64,000 bases of DNA from Verrucomicrobiota bacterium (GTDB lineage: Bacteria; Verrucomicrobiota; Verrucomicrobiia; Opitutales; Opitutaceae), in the NCBI GenBank assembly GCA_023391285.1, contig JAEWBF010000105.1:1-64000 (forward strand). The letters run 5' to 3'. The notes under the pieces are model-generated. The model searched no databases, was not told where the DNA came from, and saw only the letters and a list, made by a program, of their open reading frames with translations. Within the stretch, counting starts at the first letter, position 1. Each line of letters opens with the position of its first letter. This document shows, piece by piece, positions 1 to 9,089 of the stretch. The position numbers and the translations under genes are program-made.

Positions 1-80
1 CCCCGGGGCACGCCCCCCCCGCGAAACCCCCCATTTGCTGGGCGGGGCCCCCCCACCCCGCCGCTCCTCCCCCACTCGTA

Positions 81-107
81 GCGCGGTCAACCTGACCGCG
101 CTTTTTT
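81..107 (+). terminator. rho-independent terminator of a gene left of the window
   Basis: A perfect 9-bp stem (81-89 with 93-101, 3-base loop) is followed by six T on the plus strand. It points away from pheA, so it ends a transcript entering from the left edge. Bases 1-80 hold no reading frame. The GC-rich end at about 33-58 (ttgctgggcggggccccccc) loosely recalls the 3' end of a small SRP RNA, but too little is in view to call it. Confidence 0.75.
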
Positions 108-120
108 CGCCTCCACCCCT

Positions 121-1200
121 TCACCCCACCGCCGGATAACTCCCCAACCACTTCACCAACGGACAAAACGTCCGCAGCTCCGCGACCGCACTCTTCATGT
201 TCGGGTCTTCATAATGACCCGTCACATCGAGGAAGAAGTAATAATCCCACGGCCTCTTCTTGCTCGGCCGCGATTCGATCTTCGACAAATTGATCCCGCG
301 ATTCGCCAGCGGCATCAGCATCTTCAACAACGCCCCCGAGTGCGACGCCGCCTCGTCACCGAGCGACACCAGTAAACTCGTGATATCCTTCCCCCCGCCC
401 ACCGCACCGGAAGGCTTTTTCCCAATCACGAAGAACCGCGTCGTGTTGTCCGCCTTGTCCTGAATATTCCGCGCGACCACCGGCACGCCGTAGTGCTCCG
501 CCGCCAACTCGCCCGCGATCGCCGCTACGCCGCGCTCGACCTTCGCCATCTGCACCGCGCGCGACGTGCTCGGCGCATCCACCAACTGCGCGTGCGGCAA
601 ATGCCGCTGCAACCAATGCCGACACTGCGCCAGCGCCTGATCCTTCGAATACACCCGCTCAATCTCCTCGAGCTGCGAGTTCGAGATCAACGCATGGCTG
701 ATCTCCAAATAAATCTGCGCGACGATCTTCAGATCGCTTTCGACGAAACTATCTAACGCCTCGCGCACCGACCCTTCCGTCGAATTCTCGATCGGAATCA
801 CGGCATAATCCGTTTCGCCTTTCTCCACCGCCGTGAAGATATCGCTGACGGTCGCCATCCCGTGATACTCCACGCTCGCGCCAAACTTCTTCAGCGCCGC
901 CGCATGCGTGTTGCTCGCCTCCGGCCCGAGATACGCGATCACCAGCGGCTTCTCGAGCGCGATCGCCGCCGACATGATCTCGCGATAGATCGCCCGCAAC
1001 GCCTCGTTCTTGATCGGCCCTTCGTTCCGTCCCGTGACTTTGCGCAGCACCGCATCCTCGCGCTCCGCGACGTAAATCTGCCCGCCCTGGCTGCGTTTCA
1101 GTTTTCCAATCTCCGCCGCCAGCGTCAGCCGCTCGTTCAGAATGCGAACGAGTTCGCCATCCAATTTGTCGATCTGTTCCCGAATCGCCGAAAGGTCCAT
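121..1200 (-). CDS. pheA: bifunctional chorismate mutase / prephenate dehydratase (P-protein)
   Basis: Converts chorismate to prephenate and then to phenylpyruvate, the committed steps to phenylalanine, in the cytoplasm. The 359 residues match the P-protein layout: an AroQ-type helical mutase at about 1-85 (IREQIDKLDGELVRILNER), prephenate dehydratase at about 86-270 (YLGPEAS, NSTEGSV and the catalytic TTRFFVIG), and a C-terminal ACT domain carrying the ESRP motif that binds phenylalanine for feedback inhibition. It starts 2 bases after the scpB stop, so the two are probably cotranscribed. No separate attenuator is visible before it. Confidence 0.95.
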   Translation of the reverse strand: MDLSAIREQIDKLDGELVRILNERLTLAAEIGKLKRSQGGQIYVAEREDAVLRKVTGRNEGPIKNEALRAIYREIMSAAIALEKPLVIAYLGPEASNTHAAALKKFGASVEYHGMATVSDIFTAVEKGETDYAVIPIENSTEGSVREALDSFVESDLKIVAQIYLEISHALISNSQLEEIERVYSKDQALAQCRHWLQRHLPHAQLVDAPSTSRAVQMAKVERGVAAIAGELAAEHYGVPVVARNIQDKADNTTRFFVIGKKPSGAVGGGKDITSLLVSLGDEAASHSGALLKMLMPLANRGINLSKIESRPSKKRPWDYYFFLDVTGHYEDPNMKSAVAELRTFCPLVKWLGSYPAVG

Positions 1201-1202
1201 GG

Positions 1203-2195
1203 TCAGTTCGAAGCCGGCTTCTCCCCCTCATCCGTAGCGGAACGCGTGAGCGTTTCGTCGCCTCCGCTCTCGTCCTCCTCCGTAGCCGAACGCGCTTCGC
1301 CCCGATCCGTCGGGGTGAGCGTTTCGCCTTTCTCCGCTTCAGGCTCCGCCGCCTCACCCGCCGACGCCTCCGCGCCGGCCTCCAGCGGCAACTGCTCATC
1401 CGGCAAACCCATCTCGGCATCGCCCAGCGCCGGCGGATTCATCGCCGTCTTCAACCACTCGTCGATCTGCCGCGACGACAACACATCCGACGCCGGCAAC
1501 TCATCGAGCGACTTCACGCCGACAAACTCCAGAAACTTGTCCGTCGTCCCATACTGAATCGGACGCCCCGGCAAATCCGCGCGCCCGACCACGTAAACCA
1601 GTTCCCGCTCGAGCAGCTTGTTGATGCCCGCTTCCGCCGAAACACCGCGAATCGTCTCGATCTCGCCCCGCGTCACCGGCTGGCGATACGCCACAATCGC
1701 GAGCGTCTCGATCGATGACTGACTCAACTTCACCGGCGGCGGCTCCGAACGCAAAATCCTCACCCACCGCGCAAACCGCGGATGCGTCACCAGCCGGAAA
1801 CCGTTATTCCCCTCGATCAGTAGCAAACCGTCGTCCGCCCCCCGCAACTCCGCCGCGATTTGATCCATCGCCTCGCGGATCTGCGTGCCCGTGATCAACG
1901 ACGGCACCTCCGCATACAATTCTGGATCCTCCGCCGGCTCCACGATCTCCTCCGCCTTCTCCCCGTCCCCCGCCAATGGAGGCGCGGTGCCCTCACCGCG
2001 CAATTCCCCCGCATCCGCCCCTTCACCACCCGCATCCGCTGCCACCGGCTCCTTCTTCTCCTGCTCCTCATCCTCGCGCGGCAGGGTCGCCGTTTCGTGA
2101 AATCGCGAAAACGCAGCCTGGATATCCTTCACGGAAAGCGGAGCGCTGGACGACAACAGCAACGCCTTGAGCACCTTTTTCAGATTGAAAGCCAT
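1203..2195 (-). CDS. scpB: segregation and condensation protein ScpB with repeat-derived linkers
   Basis: ScpB binds ScpA as the kleisin partner of SMC and helps condense and segregate the chromosome. The winged-helix core is clear (LSQSSIETLAIVAYRQPVTR, then RGVSAEAGINKLLERELVYV and GRPIQYGTTDKFLEFVGV). The start is the ATG at 2195 (MAFNLKKVLKALLLSS), because the longer frame upstream is repeat sequence. At 330 residues it is longer than typical ScpB. The excess is an acidic linker after the first helices and an acidic C-terminal tail, and both contain translated copies of short palindromic repeats also found between genes. No scpA is adjacent. Confidence 0.9.
   Translation of the reverse strand: MAFNLKKVLKALLLSSSAPLSVKDIQAAFSRFHETATLPREDEEQEKKEPVAADAGGEGADAGELRGEGTAPPLAGDGEKAEEIVEPAEDPELYAEVPSLITGTQIREAMDQIAAELRGADDGLLLIEGNNGFRLVTHPRFARWVRILRSEPPPVKLSQSSIETLAIVAYRQPVTRGEIETIRGVSAEAGINKLLERELVYVVGRADLPGRPIQYGTTDKFLEFVGVKSLDELPASDVLSSRQIDEWLKTAMNPPALGDAEMGLPDEQLPLEAGAEASAGEAAEPEAEKGETLTPTDRGEARSATEEDESGGDETLTRSATDEGEKPASN
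1234..1259 (+). repeat. GTAG-headed palindrome (REP-like) inside scpB
   Basis: GTAG followed by cggaacgc-gtga-gcgtttcg. The same unit occurs three times at 39305-39397 between genes. Here it is read antisense as codons and gives the ScpB tail peptide DETLTRSATDE. Confidence 0.75.
1282..1328 (+). repeat. GTAG-headed palindrome with inserted ccccga module, inside scpB
   Basis: A variant of the unit at 1234 in which the loop carries a ccccgatccgtcgggg sub-palindrome. The same compound form lies between genes at 6202-6248. Translated antisense it gives GETLTPTDRGEARSATE in ScpB. Confidence 0.65.
1978..2005 (+). repeat. GGAG-headed palindrome inside scpB linker
   Basis: GGAG, then a perfect 8-bp stem gcgcggtg / caccgcgc with loop ccct, then aattc. 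The same stem and aattc flank occur between genes at 57436. Read antisense it gives GELRGEGTAPP in the ScpB linker. Confidence 0.7.
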
Positions 2196-2280
2196 GCGGG
2201 TAAAAGCGCCCCGAGTGAACAGGCCGCCGCACGCCGCACGCAATCCCGAAAACCGGCCGCCGCCCAGCCGCGCGGCGGAA

Positions 2281-2397
2281 GCTCCAAGATCCAAGCTCCA
2301 AGCACCGAAGAACCTCCAAATTCCAAACGTCTCCCACCACTCCCACCCACATTGAATCTTGATCATTGATCATTCTCTGGAGCTTGGATCTTGGAGC
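2281..2397. repeat. inverted repeat between scpB and ilvD
   Basis: Perfect 20-bp arms at 2281-2300 and 2378-2397 (gctccaagatccaagctcca and its complement), each built of the words ctccaag and atccaag, enclose 77 bases. Six T follow at 2405-2410. It fills the 292-base divergent gap between scpB and ilvD; no gene is seen there. Confidence 0.8.
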
Positions 2398-2487
2398 TTG
2401 GATCTTTTTTCCCCGCCACTGTGCCTATCCGCCGGGGAAACACACTTGCCCGCGCCAGCGCGCCTCCGTCATCGTCCGCCCTTTCTC

Positions 2488-4212
<1,725 letters not shown>

Positions 4213-4222
4213 TTCCAACCAC

Positions 4223-4291
4223 CGCCCGCTAAACACGCCAAACGACGCGAACGATCTTCACCTTTCGCGCTCTTCGCGTGTTTAGCGGGCG
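4223..4291. repeat. long inverted repeat upstream of pgi
   Basis: The arms 4223-4251 and 4264-4291 (cgcccgctaaacacgc...gcgtgtttagcgggcg) match over 28 bases with one indel. The right arm ends 15 bases before the pgi start. It belongs to the family seen at 10075, 13913 and 32860. Confidence 0.8.
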
Positions 4292-4306
4292 ATTCTTTTT
4301 CATCCC

Positions 4307-5887
4307 ATGACCTGGACCCGTTTCAAAACCCACTTCTACCACAACGCCGACCTCGGCGTATCTCTCGACATCAGCCGCATTCCGTTCCCCGACGATTTCC
4401 TCCCGTCGATGGAACCGCGCATGCAGGAAGCCTTCTCCGCGATGGCCGCGCTCGAAGGCGGCGCGATCGCCAATCCCGACGAGAATCGCATGGTCGGCCA
4501 CTACTGGCTCCGCGCTCCGCATCTCGCGCCCAATCCCGAGCTCACGTCCGAAATCACGACCACGCTCAACGCGATCAAGGACTTCACCGCCAAGGTGCAC
4601 TCCGGCGAAATCTCCGGCCCCAAGGGTAAATTCAAAAACCTCCTCGTCATCGGCATCGGCGGCTCCGCGCTCGGCCCGCAACTCGTCAGCCACGCGCTCG
4701 GTCGCCCGCGCAAGGATAAAGTCGCGATCCACTTCTTCGACAACACCGACCCCGACGGCATCGACTACGTCCTCGATCAGCTGCGCAACCAGCTCGCGAA
4801 GACGCTCGTCGTCGTCATCTCCAAATCCGGCGGCACCGCCGAAACGCGCAACGGCATGCTCGAAGCCATCGCCGCTTTCCGCGCCGCCAATCTCGACTAC
4901 ACCAAACAATTCGTCGCCATCACCGGCGCCGGTTCGAAACTCGACCAGGCCGCCGTATCCGAAAACTGGTTATCGCGTTTCGCCATGTGGGACTGGGTCG
5001 GCGGCCGCACCTCCGAACTCTCCGCCGTCGGTCTCCTCCCCGCCGCCCTGCAAGGCATCGACATTCAAGCAATGCTCGACGGCGCCGCCGCGATGGACGC
5101 CGTCACCCGCACGCCCACCACCGCGCAAAATCCCGCCGCCCTCATGGCTCTGATGTGGTTCTTCGCCACCGATGGCCGCGGCGCCAAGGACATGGTCGTC
5201 CTCCCCTACAAAGACCGCCTGCTCCTCTTCTCGCGCTACCTCCAGCAGCTCGTCATGGAATCGCTCGGCAAGGAGTTTGATCTCCAGGGCCGCGTCGTAA
5301 ACCAGGGCATCGCCGTTTACGGCAACAAGGGCTCCACCGACCAGCACGCCTACGTCCAACAGCTCCGCGAGGGCGTGAACAACTTCTTCGCCACGTTCAT
5401 CGAGGTCCTCAAAGACCGCGACGCAAAGTCCTCGCTCGAGGTCGAACCCGGCGTCACGAGCGGCGATTACCTGCAAGGTTTCTATCTCGGCACCCGCGAC
5501 GCCCTCAGCGAAAAAGACCGCCATTCAATCACGCTCACGTTGCCCGACGTTTCGCCGCGCACGCTCGGTATGTTGATTGCCCTCTACGAACGCGTCACCG
5601 GCCTCTACGCCTCGCTCATCGGCATCAACGCCTATCACCAGCCCGGCGTCGAAGCCGGCAAGAAAGCCGCCGGTAGCGTCATCGCCCTCAAAAAGCGCGT
5701 CGTCGCCCAACTCCAATCCGAGCCCGGCACGTTCGCCACCGCCGAGGGGATCGCCGAAAAACTCGGCCCCGACGTCTCCACCGAGCTCGTCTTCAAGATC
5801 CTCGAGCACCTCGCCGCCAACAAATCCAGCGGCATCAAGAAACGCGCCAAAACGCCCTGGCACCTTTCCCAATACGCCGCCAGGTAG
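4307..5887 (+). CDS. pgi: glucose-6-phosphate isomerase
   Basis: Interconverts glucose 6-phosphate and fructose 6-phosphate in glycolysis and gluconeogenesis. The 526 residues carry the sugar isomerase fold: a phosphate-binding IGIGGSALGPQL, SKSGGTAETRNG, and the family signature WVGGRTSELSAVGLLPA. The later GSTDQHAYVQQLREG holds the conserved H. The TAG stop codon lies within a GTAG-headed palindrome that begins at 5884, so the repeat supplies the stop. Flanks are an inverted repeat upstream and a small lipoprotein gene downstream. Confidence 0.95.
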   Translation: MTWTRFKTHFYHNADLGVSLDISRIPFPDDFLPSMEPRMQEAFSAMAALEGGAIANPDENRMVGHYWLRAPHLAPNPELTSEITTTLNAIKDFTAKVHSGEISGPKGKFKNLLVIGIGGSALGPQLVSHALGRPRKDKVAIHFFDNTDPDGIDYVLDQLRNQLAKTLVVVISKSGGTAETRNGMLEAIAAFRAANLDYTKQFVAITGAGSKLDQAAVSENWLSRFAMWDWVGGRTSELSAVGLLPAALQGIDIQAMLDGAAAMDAVTRTPTTAQNPAALMALMWFFATDGRGAKDMVVLPYKDRLLLFSRYLQQLVMESLGKEFDLQGRVVNQGIAVYGNKGSTDQHAYVQQLREGVNNFFATFIEVLKDRDAKSSLEVEPGVTSGDYLQGFYLGTRDALSEKDRHSITLTLPDVSPRTLGMLIALYERVTGLYASLIGINAYHQPGVEAGKKAAGSVIALKKRVVAQLQSEPGTFATAEGIAEKLGPDVSTELVFKILEHLAANKSSGIKKRAKTPWHLSQYAAR

Positions 5888-5942
5888 GGCGAAGCAGCCT
5901 GCCCCGATCTGTCGGGGTCCCGCTGAGCCGTCATCGCCCCAC
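5884..5942 (+). repeat. GTAG-headed compound palindrome overlapping the pgi stop
   Basis: It begins gtagggcg, carries a ccccgatctgtcgggg sub-palindrome in the loop and closes with a gagcc side. It relates to the simpler gtagggcg units at 19948, 25052, 41490 and 45574. Confidence 0.6.
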
Positions 5943-5991
5943 CCTCAGCCTTGCAGAACCCCAATTCCCCCGTATTACCCACCGTATCCAA

Positions 5992-6153
5992 ATGATCTCT
6001 AAGAAAACCCTGCTCGGCTTGCTTCTCCTCGCGATCGTTTCGCTTTCCGTCGGCTGCATGTCCGCGCCCCGCGATAGCTCGATTCCGTGGAGCCGCCCCG
6101 CCGACTGGGAAGGCCAGATCCCCGGCATGAGCGGCAGCGGCCTCGGCCGCTAA
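5992..6153 (+). CDS. small lipoprotein, 53 residues
   Basis: A short frame starting ATG at 5992 and ending TAA at 6151-6153. It encodes a charged MISKK start, a hydrophobic stretch (LLGLLLLAIVSLSV) and a lipobox ending in VGC at residues 20-22, so lipidation at Cys22 is expected. The 31-residue mature part is polar, with PWSRPADWEGQIPGMSGSG. A strong terminator follows 20 bases later, supporting a real transcription unit. I do not know its function. I recall similar PADWEGQ lipoproteins from related bacteria, which is recollection only. Confidence 0.7.
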   Translation: MISKKTLLGLLLLAIVSLSVGCMSAPRDSSIPWSRPADWEGQIPGMSGSGLGR

Positions 6154-6172
6154 ACATCCGCCACGCGTCTCA

Positions 6173-6198
6173 CGGCCCCGACACCTCGGGGCCGTTTT
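6173..6198 (+). terminator. rho-independent terminator after the small lipoprotein gene
   Basis: Perfect 9-bp stem 6173-6181 with 6186-6194, 4-base loop, then TTTT. Confidence 0.8.
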
Positions 6199-6201
6199 CA
6201 T

Positions 6202-6248
6202 GTAGCGGAACGCAGCCCGCCCCGACTCGTCGGGGTGAGCGTTTCGTC
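6202..6248 (+). repeat. GTAG-headed compound palindrome upstream of rsmI
   Basis: gtagcggaacgc, an inserted ccccgactcgtcgggg module, then gagcgtttcg. It has the same structure as the copy inside scpB at 1282. It ends 14 bases before the rsmI start. Confidence 0.65.
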
Positions 6249-6262
6249 CCCCGCCTCACTGG

Positions 6263-6973
6263 ATGGAAAACACCTCCCTCACTCCCCAACCCGGCCACCT
6301 TTACGTCGTTGCCACCCCGATCGGAAACCTGGCCGATCTGACCGATCGCGCCCGCGCCATCCTCTCTGCCGCCGATCTTATCGCCTGCGAAGACACGCGC
6401 ACCACCGGCGCAATGCTCACGCGTCTCGGTTTCCATAAAACCCTCGTCGCCTACCACGACCACAACGAAACCGAAGCTGCCGACCGCCTCGCCGATCAAC
6501 TCGCCGCCGGCAAATCCATCGCGCTCGTCTCCGACGCCGGCACGCCCGCCATCAGCGATCCCGGCTTCCGCCTCGTTCGCGCCTGCCGCCGCCGCAATCT
6601 CCCCGTCATCCCCGTTCCCGGCCCCAGCGCCCTCATCGCCGTCCTCAGCGCCAGCGGCCTCCCCACCAACGGTTTTCTCTACGTCGGATTCCTCCCGCCC
6701 AAATCCGCCGCTCGCATCGCCTTCTTCGAAAAGTATCGCGATTTCGACTACACCCTTGTCCTCTACGAAAGCTGCCACCGCATCGACAAAGCCGTCGACG
6801 AAATCGTCTCCACCCTGGGCGACGCCCGTGTGATCTGCGTCGCGAAAGAAGTCACCAAGCTTCACGAAATCTTCCTCGTCGGCCCCGCCGCCGACGTCCG
6901 CACCCGCCTCGCCAAACTCAGCCTCAAAGGCGAATTCGTCCTCCTCATCGCCCCAAAAGATTTCGTGCTGTAA
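6263..6973 (+). CDS. rsmI: 16S rRNA 2'-O-ribose C1402 methyltransferase
   Basis: RsmI methylates the 2'-O of C1402 in the 16S decoding centre using SAM. The 236 residues show the tetrapyrrole-methylase-type fold: LYVVATPIGNLADLTDRA at the start, CEDTRTTGAML, SDAGTPAISDPGFRLV, and PVPGPSALIAVLSASGLP. RsmI proteins often run to 270-290 residues, so the C-terminal helical region is short here. It is followed by ppx/gppA on the same strand after 190 bases that include an inverted repeat. Confidence 0.93.
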   Translation: MENTSLTPQPGHLYVVATPIGNLADLTDRARAILSAADLIACEDTRTTGAMLTRLGFHKTLVAYHDHNETEAADRLADQLAAGKSIALVSDAGTPAISDPGFRLVRACRRRNLPVIPVPGPSALIAVLSASGLPTNGFLYVGFLPPKSAARIAFFEKYRDFDYTLVLYESCHRIDKAVDEIVSTLGDARVICVAKEVTKLHEIFLVGPAADVRTRLAKLSLKGEFVLLIAPKDFVL

Positions 6974-6999
6974 GAAGCCCACTGACCTCACGTCTTCGT

Positions 7000-7033
7000 T
7001 CATTTTCGCGCCGTTTAGCGTGTTTAGCGGGCG
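7000..7033 (+). repeat. unpaired arm of the cgcgtgtttagcgggcg repeat family
   Basis: ttttcgcgccgtttagcgtgtttagcgggcgg matches the right arm of the pgi repeat, but no left arm is found nearby. Confidence 0.5.
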
Positions 7034-7101
7034 GCGCACCAAACGGTCCTTTCCTTCCATGTATTCCGCGGGCCCGTGCCCCTTGGAAGCGCGCTCTTTT
7101 T

Positions 7102-7170
7102 AACCACAAAGACACGAAGACACAGAGGGATTGAAGAGATTCCTCTCTGTGTCTCTGTGTCTCTGTGGTT
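7102..7170. repeat. inverted repeat containing the ppx/gppA start codon
   Basis: Left arm 7102-7130 and right arm 7141-7170 pair with few mismatches. The arms consist of repeated gacaca / tgtgtc words (aaccacaaagacacgaag and complement). The GTG used to start the next gene, at 7165-7167, is part of the right arm. Confidence 0.8.
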
Positions 7171-8097
7171 CAAAATTCCCCCGTCGCCGTCATCGACATC
7201 GGCAGCAACTCGATCAAAGCCCTCGTCGCCGACCGCGCGCCCGACGGCTCCCTTCGCGGCCTCGCCACCAAAAGCCTCGACGCTCGCATCAGCGCCGGCA
7301 TCAGCCGCAGTGAACCACGTCTCTCCGACGAAGGCATGGCCCGCGGCCTCGCCGCGATCCGCGAACTCATCGCCTTCATCGCCCCTTTCTCCCCCTCCGC
7401 CACCACGCTCGTCGCCACGAGCGCCGTCCGCGACGCCCGCAACGGTTCCGATTTCCGCCAGCTCGTCCAATCCGCCACCGGACACGAAATCCGCATCCTC
7501 ACCGGCCCGGAAGAAGCCAACCTCATCGGTCGCGGCCTCACCTCCGATCCTGCGCTCGTTTCTCTCCGCAATTTCTACGTTTTCGACCTCGGCGGCGGCA
7601 GTCTCGAATGTCTCTCCTTCCGCGACCGCCACATCGAACAGGCGGTTAGCCTCCAACTCGGCTGCGTCCGTCTCACCGAAACCCTCGTCCGCAATCCCGC
7701 CGACCCCCTCCCCTTCGGCCTTCTCGCCGCCATCCGGACCTTCACGACCGCCACCGTTCGCTCCTCCTTCGCTTTCAACATTCCCCATGCCGCCGTCGTC
7801 GGCACCGGCGGCACCCTCACCACCGCGCGCGCCATTCTCGCCGCCCGCCAAAATCTTCCGCTCGAAGCCACGCCGCCATCCATTTCGATCGCCGATCTTC
7901 AACTCCTCGGCGACGAACTCGCCACCCTTTCCCTCGTCGATCGCCAGCACGTGCCCGGACTCCCCGCCGCCCGCGCCGACGTCTTTCCCACCGCGCTCGC
8001 CACGCTCACCGCCCTCGCCGAAGTTGGCGGCTTCGACACCTACCTCCACTCCCTCTACAACCTCCGTTACGGCCTCGCCGCCGAGCTCCTCCCGTAG
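7165..8097 (+). CDS. Ppx/GppA family exopolyphosphatase-type phosphatase
   Basis: Members hydrolyse polyphosphate or the pppGpp gamma phosphate; which applies here cannot be told. The 310 residues show the ASKHA ATP-binding pattern: AVIDIGSNSIKALVAD at the start, VATSAVRDARNG, LTGPEEANLIGRG and the phosphate-2 loop FDLGGGSLECL, then GTGGTLTTARAIL. It is the short form without a C-terminal HD domain. The only plausible start is GTG at 7165, which lies within an inverted-repeat arm. The TAG stop is part of a GTAG-headed palindrome. It converges on the rluD-type gene. Confidence 0.88.
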   Translation: MVQNSPVAVIDIGSNSIKALVADRAPDGSLRGLATKSLDARISAGISRSEPRLSDEGMARGLAAIRELIAFIAPFSPSATTLVATSAVRDARNGSDFRQLVQSATGHEIRILTGPEEANLIGRGLTSDPALVSLRNFYVFDLGGGSLECLSFRDRHIEQAVSLQLGCVRLTETLVRNPADPLPFGLLAAIRTFTTATVRSSFAFNIPHAAVVGTGGTLTTARAILAARQNLPLEATPPSISIADLQLLGDELATLSLVDRQHVPGLPAARADVFPTALATLTALAEVGGFDTYLHSLYNLRYGLAAELLP

Positions 8098-8163
8098 GTG
8101 GCGCGCTCGCCGCGCCACGGAGTTCATTCGCCGCGCCACGTCGCGCGCAAGCGCGCGACCTAC
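8094..8163. repeat. tail-to-tail pair of GTAG-headed palindromes between convergent genes
   Basis: Unit 1: GTAG 8094-8097, stem 8098-8105 with 8111-8118. Unit 2, inverted: stem 8140-8147 with 8152-8159 and CTAC 8160-8163. Each stem is a perfect 8 bp. The TAG of unit 1 is the ppx/gppA stop and the TAG of unit 2 is the rluD-type stop. The arrangement resembles a REPIN. Confidence 0.8.
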
Positions 8164-9089
8164 TTCTTCCCCGCCCGCCGCAGCTCCTTCATCAGCGCCA
8201 AAAAATCCTTCGGCAACGGCGCCCGCAGATCCAAAACCTTCCCGCTCACCGGATGCGTCAGCACCAGATGCTCCGCATGCAGCATCACCCGCTCCGGCTG
8301 CTTCGCCAGCCGTGTATCCGGTTTCCAACCATACAACGGATCGCCGAGAATTGGATGCCCGAGCGATTTCAGGTGAACGCGAATCTGATGCGTCCGTCCG
8401 GTGAAAATCCGGCACCGCATCACTGCCGCGAGATCGCCAAACGTCTCCCCGCGCTCCCAATCCGTCCGCGCCGGCTTCCCGCCTTCGCCCACCGTCATCC
8501 GATGTCGGTGAATCGGATGCCGCGAAATCGCCCGATCGATCGTCCCGCTCAACAACTGCGGCACGCCCTGCACCAGCGCCACATACTCCTTCGTCAGCGT
8601 CCGGCTCGAAAACTGATCCGCCAACGCGCGATGCGCCTTGTCGTTCTTCGCCACGACAATCACGCCCGTCGTTTCCTTGTCCAACCGGTGCACGATCCCC
8701 GGCCGCTCCACGCCGCCGATCCCGCTCAGCGAGCCTTCGCAATGCGCCAACAGCGCATGCACCAGCGTGTCGTCCTCCGTCGCCGCGCCCGGATGCACCA
8801 CCATTCCCGCGGCTTTGTTCACCGCGAGCATGTGCTTGTCCTCGAATAGCACGTCCAGCGGGATATCCACCGCCTTCAATTCCGCCGGCTTTGTTTCCGG
8901 CATCGAAAATTCCACTACATCTCCTTCGTTCACCGTCGCGTCACGCCCGATCACTTCACCCGCGCGCTTCACCAGCCCGGCATCGAACGCCCGCTGCAAC
9001 GCCACCCGGCTATGCTCGCTGAACGCCGCCGCCAGCACCTTGTCCGCCCGCGCCCGCCTCACGCCTTCCGGCACAATGTAGCTCGTCAT
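8160..9089 (-). CDS. RluA/RluD family 23S rRNA pseudouridine synthase
   Basis: Isomerises uridines in large-subunit rRNA; RluD acts on the helix 69 loop. The 309 residues show an N-terminal S4 domain (RADKVLAAAFSEHSRVALQRAF at about 14-70), then the catalytic domain with GIVHRLDKETTGVIVVAK, where D is the nucleophile, and the FTGRTHQIRVHLKSLGHPI motif. Length and order fit RluD. Its ATG overlaps the TGA of the adenosine deaminase gene by 4 bases (ATGA), implying translational coupling. The exact target uridines are not deducible. Confidence 0.92.
   Translation of the reverse strand: MTSYIVPEGVRRARADKVLAAAFSEHSRVALQRAFDAGLVKRAGEVIGRDATVNEGDVVEFSMPETKPAELKAVDIPLDVLFEDKHMLAVNKAAGMVVHPGAATEDDTLVHALLAHCEGSLSGIGGVERPGIVHRLDKETTGVIVVAKNDKAHRALADQFSSRTLTKEYVALVQGVPQLLSGTIDRAISRHPIHRHRMTVGEGGKPARTDWERGETFGDLAAVMRCRIFTGRTHQIRVHLKSLGHPILGDPLYGWKPDTRLAKQPERVMLHAEHLVLTHPVSGKVLDLRAPLPKDFLALMKELRRAGKK

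Noticed and set aside
1..60. Possible 3' end of a small SRP RNA at the left edge
   Set aside because: Only the GC-rich terminal strand could be in view; the conserved apical loop is outside the window, so it cannot be confirmed.
2405..2410. T run after the inverted repeat upstream of ilvD considered as a branched-chain attenuator
   Set aside because: The stem has a 77-base loop and no short frame rich in Ile, Leu or Val codons precedes it.
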